From: Pseudophaeomoniella oleicola
Lineage: Eukaryota > Ascomycota > Eurotiomycetes > Phaeomoniellales > Phaeomoniellaceae
DNA length: 64,000 bases
Direction of reading: 5' to 3'
NCBI GenBank assembly: GCA_003868215.1
Contig: QWDQ01000025.1
Span: 1 to 64,000 of the forward strand
The notes beneath the pieces are model-generated. The model ran no database searches, had not been told where the DNA came from, and worked only from the letters and a program-made list of their open reading frames with translations. The position numbers and the translations under genes are program-made. Of this stretch, positions 56,465 to 64,000 are shown piece after piece (position 1 is the first letter of the stretch; each line of letters begins with the position of its first letter).

Positions 56465-57470
56465 CTTGCACAGAGACGTTCTGGGTGTCGACAGGAAAGG
56501 CCATCTCAGCTAATATTAAGGCAGAATAGAAGAGAATCTGTCGTGGAAATAGATAGCTTATCGAAGGCACAGCCTTTCGAGACATCAGTACGCGCCTGCT
56601 GGGTAGAGAACATGGGTCAGCTACAAAGACCCAGTCAGGAGCATAGCCATTTTCCGTGAGCTAAGCACCCCTGACTAGACTCGTTGCATTGCATGATACC
56701 GTATGTGGGCATAGCTACAGCCTGACTGAGGTGCCGCACAATCATCAAAGAGACGAGCATCGGATACGGAACGTTAACCTAGGCGCGTAAAAAGCCTGAC
56801 CTTCGCGACTTTTCTAGCGATTGAGGTCTCATGCTTTTTCAAGTATAAGTTAGATACTGAGGTCCTCAGAAGCGCGAGCAGAGAATGGGTCCAGATACAG
56901 CTCTTTCACGCTGTCTAGTGCAATGGGCTGCTTCGCCAGCTGTGTCGCAGGGACTGAGGGGTGAGGCACAGACATTATTGCAGCTAGCCGGACCGCATAT
57001 CCTCCAGCGATAGAAGGTTAGCATTATATACAAGGCCAATCATATGGACCAAAGATGACGAGTTGTGTAGACAGGAAGACAGTAGGCTTCTGTCGGCGCT
57101 TAATGGTAGGCACTGTGCAAGGAATCATGCAACGCGGGAACCACTGAAAGGTGTAGCAACTCCACTCCAACGGTCGCCATGACAGACGATCCTGAAGCTG
57201 CTTTTCTTGCGACTCCTCATAGCTAACGTTTTCAATGCTAATTGCGATTACAGTGTGTGCCTTCTGGCAGTAAGTGCTTCTGAGGAAAATATATATATCC
57301 TATTCCAATATAATTCGATATACAGTAAATTACCCAAGGAACCTAGCACCGCAAAGCTGCCTCGCTCTGAAACGCCGGAAAGCCTTACCAGATCATCCTT
57401 CCCAGGGGTATCTTGATTTACAGCCAACACCACTCGCCCAGACTGAGGTAATCTGGGGATCATAAATCGT
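56465..57470. other. Intergenic, membrane-protein promoter to annexin 3' end
   Basis: One kilobase with no gene supported. Short frames at 57207-57505 overlap on both strands and look like chance. It contains the promoter of the membrane-protein gene and the 3' region of the annexin gene. Confidence 0.55.
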
Positions 57471-58661
57471 TCATTCCAAACAAGAGACCAACAATCTCTC
57501 GACATCCCCTCTCACTTCACCCTTCACTCTTGAAATGAGATCAGACTTGTACCGATGCTGATACGCTCTTTTGACTTGATCACATGATGCCCTATCCCAA
57601 TGGCATCTGATGACTCGCTGCACAAGGAGCGCGTCTTTGGTTCCTAAGCCCTTCATGGTACTTTCAAGCTGTTCGGCTGTAGACATTGCCGGATCAGTTG
57701 CACGCGCCAGCATGAGTAGCAGAGCTTCTTTCATATGCCCCGAGAATTCCTTTCCAATTCTCTCAGAGAGGCTCTCTCGGTACTTCTGGTGGTAGAAGGA
57801 TGCGATTCCGCGAAGTTGATTATCAGAACGAGAGCTTAGAATGGAACACACCGTAAGCTGGTCGGTCCCAACACGAGCACCCATTGCATGATGCATTTCC
57901 GAAGCATCCTTTTCGGTAGCCATGTGATCATATGGCATTGATTCTTCGGCACGGTTTGCTGCCACTATCATCATGAAAAGTCTCTCTGTTTTCATAGACA
58001 GATCTTGTTTCAGCTCGTTCTCCAAGTTTTTGTGGTACTTTTGCTGGTATATTTGTTTGATGGCACGCATATCGGCATTAGAGCGGCCACACAAGACATC
58101 ATTGAGAAACGACTCTTTGGTGCCTATTCCCTTGATACCTTCATTAAGCAAATGGGCATCTTGGGCCAGCGGTCCTCGGGCCAAGGCAAGGAGACCATCT
58201 CGAAAATAACCTGAAGTCTCCTTTTTGAGGTCCGCTTCTAAGTCCCGTTGGAAACGCTGGCGGTAAGTATGTACCAGAAGGCGCATTTGATTGGGATCCG
58301 GCTTCGAGAGGACACGAATCAACTGCTTTTCATCTGTGCCAAACCCTTTCATCGCCGAGCGCAAAGCGTCTGCATCTCTTGACGCATCACCTAGTGGCAC
58401 GGGAGCTTGGAGGTCATAACCTGGCGATGGAAAAGATGGTGGCCCGTAGCCCTGCGGAGGTTGTTGGTAGCCGAACCCTTGTTGAGGTGGCGGTTGTCCC
58501 CAACCCTGTTGAAAGTGGCCTGGTGGTGGAGGACCCTGTTGAAAGCCATTTTGAGGCGGAAATGGCCCTCCCTGAGGAGGATATCCTCCCTGCTGTGGTG
58601 GATATGGCGGTTGTTGAGAACCTCCGAAATGACTCTGCGGGGGAGGTCTGACGTATGCCAT
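57471..58661 (-). CDS. Annexin
   Basis: A single exon of 396 aa. The first 90 residues are a Pro/Gly/Gln/Tyr-rich disordered region with repeated PPQGG-like and FQQG-like words, as in annexin A7 and fungal ANXC3-type proteins. Four annexin repeats follow, each opening with the type-II calcium loop: KGFGTDE at 105-111, KGIGTKE at 177-183, a diverged GARVGTDQ at 261-268 and KGLGTKD at 337-343. The third repeat is the least canonical; this is also common in fungal annexins. The protein would bind acidic phospholipids in a calcium-dependent way and act in membrane organisation or fusion. The Gln/Pro-rich head may mediate assembly or phase separation, by analogy with annexin A7 and A11. Confidence 0.95.
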   Translation of the reverse strand: MAYVRPPPQSHFGGSQQPPYPPQQGGYPPQGGPFPPQNGFQQGPPPPGHFQQGWGQPPPQQGFGYQQPPQGYGPPSFPSPGYDLQAPVPLGDASRDADALRSAMKGFGTDEKQLIRVLSKPDPNQMRLLVHTYRQRFQRDLEADLKKETSGYFRDGLLALARGPLAQDAHLLNEGIKGIGTKESFLNDVLCGRSNADMRAIKQIYQQKYHKNLENELKQDLSMKTERLFMMIVAANRAEESMPYDHMATEKDASEMHHAMGARVGTDQLTVCSILSSRSDNQLRGIASFYHQKYRESLSERIGKEFSGHMKEALLLMLARATDPAMSTAEQLESTMKGLGTKDALLVQRVIRCHWDRASCDQVKRAYQHRYKSDLISRVKGEVRGDVERLLVSCLE

Positions 58662-59851
58662 TCTTTTGTGTTCGAGATTGCGTGTATGTGCGTATATTTA
58701 TATGATATGTATTACCAATGACTCGAAGAGTATCACTTTGCAGCACTCAAAACGGAAAATTGGAACAAAAGAATGAAGCATAGGAGACAGATGAAACGAA
58801 GGATAGATATACGTAGACGGTAGTCTCGGCTTCTGAGGCACTGCACCACGCCATGATGGTGCGGCTTCCCTTTCGCGCGCGGCATCCCACTTGCAGAGAG
58901 AGCAGGGCCGATGGAGCACATTACGAAAAAAAGGAGGGGCGAAGTTTTTGGCGTATGTTACCTACCGATGATGTCCGCCCAGACGCCGGTTCGCTGATAG
59001 TGGCATGGATGGGGGGGCTGAGTTTCGCTAGAGGCACAGTAAGCCAATTGGCCTGCCTTATGCTGGACACCTTTCATCGTACAAGCCACACTATTCTTCG
59101 AAACTTGTACGTTGGCGATGCCGCCGATGATTTGGGGGAATTGTTGGAAGGCTATGCATGTTGGTGTTGGGCGTGCGGCAAAACCAGAACTTGCCTTTTT
59201 CCTCTTTTGCTGGAGAGAAATGGTCAGCTCCGATTGGATAAAGAATTGTGCCTGGGTTATGTATCTGGCCGTCGACAGCATAACTGAAGATCCCTGGTCT
59301 CTGATGATATTGCTTGTAAGGCTTTCCTGCATCTCAAACATGTTGGATTTGTACATGCAAATCAAAGGACCTGAGGCTATCGTAGTCAGAGTCTTTCTCA
59401 AAACCGAAAACGGTCTATCCTGTCAACACACAGAGAACATAGGTGACAAGACCTGATGAATAAGATAATACTTGCCAAAGCTACCTCGGTCAGCAAGCCA
59501 GAGCACCAAACAATAGGCAACAACCTCGACTCTGATCTCGCCTGCGTAGAAATATCGGTCACTACACATGATGGCACAAACATATCATCATAAGAATATA
59601 CAAGTATAACATTGCTCTTCCTGTATCGATCAACAAAGTAATAATCGAGACTGGTGGTCCAAATAACGTGCGTGCATTGTGTAACCATTCGCGCTTATCT
59701 GTTAGGCGGAGAGAGAGAGAGAGAAGTAGGTGTGTTACACAGACCACTTCCGACTTCATCAAGACAACATTCGTTCCGGCACTGAACGAAAAAGCCGTCG
59801 ACAATTATAAATACAAAGCCCGGACATTGGTATATTACCGTGCATCGTAAG
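58662..59851. other. Divergent intergenic, annexin / DUF1749 hydrolase
   Basis: 1.2 kb between divergent starts. Overlapping open frames of about 145 aa on both strands (58853-59287 plus, 58958-59401 minus) have no family features and are probably not genes. A TATAAATA box for the right-hand gene lies at 59806-59813. Confidence 0.5.
59806..59813 (+). promoter_or_regulatory. TATAAATA box of the DUF1749 hydrolase
   Basis: A perfect TATAAATA lies only about 40 bp upstream of the ATG at 59852, so the mRNA leader would be very short if this box is used. Confidence 0.4.
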
Positions 59852-60754
59852 ATGGCATTGGCATTGGCATCGGCATCGCCACCTCCGCCCATCGCGTGCT
59901 ACGTGCATTTCTACTCCGACGAGCCCAACCTGACAGCATACGAACTCCCCTCACCGAACGCGAAGAACGCGATCATCGCGATAGGAGGACTTACCGATGG
60001 TCCTCACACCGTGGGCTTCTTCCTAACAACATCGGCCCACCTCGCCGCCACGCAACCCATCTGGTCACTGTTCGAGATCCGGATCTCATCCTCGTTCACG
60101 GGCTTCGGCCACGGGAGCCTCGACCGTGATGTTTCCGAGATCGCCAAGCTCGTCAAATATCTGCGAGACATGGGCAAGGAAAAAATCGTGCTGCTCGGTC
60201 ACTCGACAGGGTCGCAGGACTGTATTCACTACGCTCTGAAAGCCCAAGCAGAGCAACCGGTGGACGGCTTCATCATGCAAGGTCCATGCTCTGATAGACA
60301 ATGGATACAGGGATCATTGCCCCCAGATCAACTGTCCGAGAGCCTCAAGCTCGCAACCGACATGATCTCCCATGGCAAAGCCCAAGAGATGATGCCTCGC
60401 CTCACCAGCTCTATGTCCTTCATGCCCCCCTTAACCGCCTACCGCTTCCACAGTCTCGCAGCCGTCGGAGGTGACGACGACTACTTCTCTACCGATCTCC
60501 CCGACGACCAGCTCCGCTCGACCTTCGGCAAACTCCACAAGCCAACCCTAATCCTCCATTCCGCCAACGACGAATCCGTCGACCCGGCCGTCGACAAGAC
60601 CGCGCTGATCAAGAAATGGGCCTCGTTCGCACCCGAGGGTGTCGTCAGCGATTTGTCCGGCGAAGTCCCCGGCGCAGAGCACCAGATCAAACAGCCAGAG
60701 GCACGTGTGTGGTTCGCGGAAACGGTCGAGAAGTTTTTGAAGGGCAATTTTTAG
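59852..60754 (+). CDS. DUF1749 alpha/beta hydrolase (SidJ-like esterase family)
   Basis: A single exon of 300 aa starting at the ATG at 59852. The nucleophile elbow GHSTGS is at 116-121 (Ser118), preceded by a glycine-rich IIAIGGLTDGPHT that fits the oxyanion region. The acid is probably in LILHSANDESVDP and the base in GAEHQIK near the end. The family is DUF1749/UPF0613, which includes the fungal siderophore esterase SidJ (hydrolysis of fusarinine C in iron recovery). The match is by architecture and motif only, so the true substrate is unknown. The protein is soluble, without a signal peptide. Codon use is markedly C-rich in the third position, unlike the AT-rich gap upstream. It converges with the ammonium transporter. 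Confidence 0.88.
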   Translation: MALALASASPPPPIACYVHFYSDEPNLTAYELPSPNAKNAIIAIGGLTDGPHTVGFFLTTSAHLAATQPIWSLFEIRISSSFTGFGHGSLDRDVSEIAKLVKYLRDMGKEKIVLLGHSTGSQDCIHYALKAQAEQPVDGFIMQGPCSDRQWIQGSLPPDQLSESLKLATDMISHGKAQEMMPRLTSSMSFMPPLTAYRFHSLAAVGGDDDYFSTDLPDDQLRSTFGKLHKPTLILHSANDESVDPAVDKTALIKKWASFAPEGVVSDLSGEVPGAEHQIKQPEARVWFAETVEKFLKGNF

Positions 60755-61198
60755 AGCGGAGTGATTTTCGAGCATCAACTACTACGGTATGCTATCCGAG
60801 ATCCATTTCATGCACGAGAGTAGGATAGAGGATCATGATGGACATGTAGAATCATAGGGTTCATGTATATGTATATGTACATACGCACCTATCTAGGTAT
60901 CGAATACGATCCAGGTCACCACACTTCTCATTCATGATGCCGCCTGGATGTAAAGTGAACAAATCGTATCATCGGACTTTTTGAAAAAGAAAAAAAAAAA
61001 AAAAAAAAAAAAAACCATTCTAGACGAATAAATTTGGTGGGTAAATAAGATAGATGTCTAGATTAAACAGATGGAATTTCTTTTTTCCAACCAACAGAAT
61101 AAGTAGCGAGATAAGATAGGTATATAATGCTCAGACAAGAAACAGCAAAACAACAACAGCGACTAATTAAACAATGGATTGATTGTTGGACCACTTTT
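60755..61198. other. Convergent 3' region with a 25-base poly(A) run
   Basis: 444 bp between two convergent genes. A run of 25 A lies at 60990-61014, preceded by GAAAAAG. No gene. The A run is genomic and not next to an obvious retroposed gene. Confidence 0.7.
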
Positions 61199-63034
61199 TC
61201 AAGCAGGCCGGGGTTGTTCCTCGGCACCGTGCTTTTCAGCTTCGGCGACGACGCCATGTCTGTCGCCTTGTACACCGCCATGTTCCGCATGCGTCCGGTC
61301 ACTGCCGGAGCTTCGACTGTTGATGCCCTCGAGCATGTCACTGTGTTCGTTGATCCCGTGGCGATCGCCGTGGCTCATTTGGTGGCCTGCTTCTTGGCCG
61401 TCGGTAGCTGCGCCCTTGGCCGGCGTCCAGGCGAGGTAGTCTCGGCGAACCTCGACGTAATCGTATGCGAATTCACCGAGTTGGTCGTCGTCCATGCCGA
61501 GGAGTTCGGCTTCGTCGGAGGCGCGGAGGTGAAGTCCGGGGATGAAATTGATGATGTATGCGAGTATTGCGGAAACCACAAAGGCGTAGCCGCAGCATGC
61601 AACAACATACGCTAATTGAATATAGAACTGACGATAGTTGTGGATGACCCAGCCGCCCACGCCAGTACCCGTAACGGGGTTTCCGACACCGGTATTGACG
61701 CCGTCCAGACCGTAGATGGCGTCGTCACCGAAAAGAGCATTGGCCATGAGACCAAGAATACCCGCGATACCGTGTTCAGCGAACACATCCATGGAGTCAT
61801 CAATGCGGAGCCAGTATTTGACTATGTGCTTGTGTTAGCAATCGACACTTTCATGAGTCCAGCAGTCTAAACTCACCTTTGGTGCCAAAGTTACAAGTAA
61901 CTCCACTAACGATTCCGAGGATAATGCTTCCCCACGGAGTGATGTAGCCAGAAGCAGGAGTAGCAGCGACAAGGCCGACAATAGCACCCGAACACCAACC
62001 TACCATTGTCCACTTCCTCGCCAGTCGCCAATCCAGAATGACCCATGCCACTGAGGCAAAAGATGCAGTGAGGTTAGTATTCCAGCAAGCCATAACAGCT
62101 CTCAAGTTGGCACCGAAGGCTGAACCACCGTTGAAGCCAAGCCATCCGAACCATAGCAATACTGTTCCAAGAACGACGAACGTGACATTGTGGGGTCGGA
62201 AGTTAAGCATCATCTTTTCTTGTCGGCGACCCAAGACCATGGAGTATGCGAGAGCGGACATGCCGGAACCAATCTCGACCGGGCCACCTCCGGCGTAATC
62301 CATGACACCGTAGTTATAGGCCCAACCGTAAGAATTCCAAGCCCAGCAAGCCAACGGGCAGTAAACGATAGTGGCCCACCAGAAACAAAAGACCATAGCC
62401 GGGAGCAGACGACCGCGTTCGGCGACTGCTCCCATGACAATAGCGGCTGTGACGGCACAGAATTGCATCTGTAATGTCGCGTTAGTCTGCTTGCTGAAGC
62501 ACGGATTATCGGTCACCAACTCACCTGGTAAAATGAGTATAGTAGGGTCGAAATTAGAGGCGAACCAGGACTTGGAGCTCCCAACGTATTCGTCAAGACG
62601 ATATGTTTTAGATCTCCAATATAACCGCTCCTGCCGGATGGTGAAAAAGCCAACGAAAAGCCCCAAAAGTACCACTGAAAAGTGATGACACTCATCGATG
62701 CCATACACGCCCATATCATCGAAAGGGCTGACTTTCTCCGGGCCAGGCCAGAATATAAGAACCCTAGACCGGGTACCATGACGAGGACCATGGCCGAAGC
62801 CACGATAATGTAAGCTTGATCACCAGGTTGAAACCATTTGTTCAGATTTTCGAACCCTGCGTGCAAGAAGATGAGTCAGCCTTGTAGAATGTATTGTTAA
62901 TCGTCAAGGGTCAATAACGTACTGGAATCGCCGCCGCTCCTCCAATTCGTGGTCAATCCATAATTAGATGGTGCACCGGTCCAATTATACGAGGCATATT
63001 CCGGAAGAAACTCTGAAGGCGTTGAACCAGACAT
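61199..63034 (-). CDS. Ammonium transporter (AMT/Mep family)
   Basis: Exons (minus) are 63034-62923, 62856-62525, 62468-61877 and 61821-61199, giving 552 aa. The start (MSGSTPSEFLPEYASYNWTGAP) gives an extracellular N-terminus with an NWT sequon. The first helices follow GDQAYIIVASAMVLVMVPGLGFLYSGLARRKSALSM, the family opening. FRPHNVTFVVLGTVLLWFGWLGFNGGS carries the first pore His, and VFAEHGIAGILG carries the second, forming the twin-His pore. The C-terminal cytoplasmic part begins with GLHLRASDEAELLGMDDDQLGEFAYDYVEVRRD, conserved in fungal Mep proteins, and extends by about 65 hydrophilic, His-rich residues. Plasma-membrane ammonium uptake is expected. Expression is usually controlled by GATA factors of the AreA type; two HGATAR words lie upstream. 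Confidence 0.94.
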
Positions 63035-63180
63035 TTTGGCTGATTATATGCACACACAACACTCAGATGTCCTCGGAATGTTATACAGAAGGAAAGAGAA
63101 AGATTCAACCGTCATTCGACGATATGCAGCAGTTCCGGAGCTTTCCCTGTCTCGCTCTGCTCTCTTCCCACTCCTTTGAC

Positions 63181-63186
63181 TTTATA
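63181..63186 (-). promoter_or_regulatory. TATA-like box of the ammonium transporter
   Basis: TATAAA on the minus strand about 150 bp upstream of the start codon. Confidence 0.35.
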
Positions 63187-63664
63187 AGACGCTTTTTCGC
63201 GAAAACGTCCGAGGACGTTTCTGGTGTCGGAAAATATTGGGGCCGATACCGGTTGAGAGAGTCGAGGTCTTTTTTGCCTTTCGAAGTCAATCCGCGAAGG
63301 GAAGGGAAATTATGTAATTGGCGTCGATAGCTCGCGTGCTAATAGAATCGTAAGTTCCTGTCCTCAGAGCGGTATAATATATGAGGAGCTCTGGATTGGT
63401 AATGTAGCAAGAGTGAAAAGGTAGGACGAGGACAGAAATATCTTGTCTCCGTGGGTATATGGGAGAGCAATACGAAGGCGAAAAGGTAAAAGAGATGTCT
63501 AAATGGGATGGGATGACCTCTCAGCTTTGAGGGATTTCAATATCGTGCCAAGACCTGTATTCGCTCATCGACAACCAAAGGCTGAATGGAAGAGGGTTAG
63601 TTAGGTTCAAAGCCTCGAGAGATAATTAAATCAGCATGCCGAGCTCAAGGAGTGAGTGTCATGA

Positions 63665-63668
<4 letters not shown>

Positions 63669-63699
<31 letters not shown>
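63669..63699. repeat. (GT)n microsatellite
   Basis: About 31 bases of perfect GT repeat in the upstream region of the ammonium transporter. A shorter TG tract lies at about 12970-12987. Confidence 0.9.
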
Positions 63700-63702
<3 letters not shown>

Positions 63703-63927
63703 CGACCACACGGGACTTACTGATAGGCACTCTAAAGGCGTGCCAATGAGTCGACGCTGTTGGCCTCCTGCACGATTTTGCGCCCCTGCTTTATGGACTT
63801 TTGAGCAATGATTGACGGCGCTGCCGCTCAAAGTGTCCCACTGTAAAGGCTCTGAGGGATTCGAGCATATCGAATTTGACGAAGTGCATCACGGCACTAC
63901 AATTGGCATTTCGTCATACTGTTTTTG

Positions 63928-63981
63928 CGGCGTTGGGGGAGCATCGGCCGCCGATCCACTGCTCGAACCCCCAATGCGCCG
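63928..63981. repeat. GC-rich hairpin at the right edge
   Basis: CGGCGTTGGGGG (63928-63939) is the inverted copy of CCCCCAATGCGCCG (63968-63981) apart from a two-base bulge. The loop holds a second small inverted repeat, ATCGG-CCG-CCGAT (63943-63955). A further 7-bp inverted pair (ATCCACT at 63954-63960 and AGTGGAT at 63994-64000) overlaps it and reaches the window end, so the element may be cut off. Confidence 0.5.
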
Positions 63982-64000
63982 TGCTCTACAGCCAGTGGAT

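Larger units (their letters stand above)
63035..64000. other. Upstream region of the ammonium transporter and window edge
   Basis: No gene in 966 bp. It includes a minus-strand TATAAA at 63181-63186, about 150 bp before the transporter start, HGATAR words (CGATAG near 63325; AGATAA at 63620-63625), a (GT)n microsatellite at 63669-63699, and a strong inverted repeat at 63928-63981. Confidence 0.5.

Noticed and set aside
58853-59401. Overlapping frames of about 145 aa on both strands
   Set aside because: Neither shows family features; the region is better explained as a divergent promoter.
60990-61014. Poly(A) run as a mark of a retroposed sequence
   Set aside because: No target-site duplication or element body is seen; it is treated as a simple homopolymer in a 3' region.
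1-64000. LTR elements, transposases, LINEs, CRISPR arrays
   Set aside because: No reverse transcriptase, integrase, transposase or capsid frame, and no long terminal repeats or regular spacer arrays were noticed on either strand by eye.

Overview
This window is nuclear DNA from a filamentous ascomycete (Pezizomycotina). The genes carry short GT-AG introns of about 45-100 nt. Several families are typical of that group: fungal rhodopsin-domain membrane proteins, a HET-domain gene, a DUF6590 protein, a fungal BAHD-type acyltransferase, a DUF1749 siderophore-esterase-like hydrolase and an Mep-type ammonium transporter. I cannot assign a class with confidence. No bacterial features, CRISPR array, rRNA gene, convincing tRNA or transposon coding region was seen. 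Exon coordinates were read by eye from splice consensus, reading phase and family knowledge. Every coding model given with exons sums to a whole number of codons.

Left part (1-28 kb) is gene-sparse and accessory in character. It holds a secreted histidine acid phosphatase (499-2493, minus), a rhodopsin-domain membrane protein (6624-8008, minus), a cytochrome P450 (10322-12292, plus), a HET-domain gene that looks broken (13176-15157, minus), a second rhodopsin-domain protein (16891-18532, minus), a Baeyer-Villiger-type flavin monooxygenase (21554-23618, plus), a SAM methyltransferase (23888-24898, minus) and a small secreted protein (26024-26846, minus). Gaps of 1-4 kb without recognisable genes separate many of them. 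The P450, monooxygenase and methyltransferase are classic tailoring enzymes, but no polyketide, peptide or terpene backbone gene is present.

Middle part (28-48.5 kb) is a dense block dominated by conserved cell functions: an LRR-like protein, DEAD-box helicase Dbp9 (ribosome biogenesis), an F-box protein, a Zrt3-like ZIP zinc transporter, a NUC1/EndoG nuclease, twinfilin, PHF5A/Rds3 (SF3b spliceosome), a pinin-family protein, a seven-exon DUF6590 protein and a 684-residue coiled-coil protein. Many are arranged head to head. The PHF5A and pinin pair, both splicing-related, share a 436-bp divergent promoter.

Right part (48.5-64 kb) mixes a gene-free stretch with possible gene debris, the acyltransferase (51151-52821, minus), a large membrane protein of unknown function (53659-56464, minus), an annexin (57471-58661, minus), a DUF1749 hydrolase (59852-60754, plus) and an ammonium transporter (61199-63034, minus). 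The intergenic DNA carries microsatellites, short AT-rich palindromes of the TACCTAGGTA type, two small ACTGTA-containing hairpins, a pair of inverted tetranucleotide repeats and a strong hairpin at the right edge.

I did not find a clearly novel multi-gene system. The best leads are the orphan tailoring enzymes, the divergent splicing-factor pair, the 14-nt micro-exon in the monooxygenase, the membrane and DUF6590 proteins of unknown function, and the intergenic palindromes.
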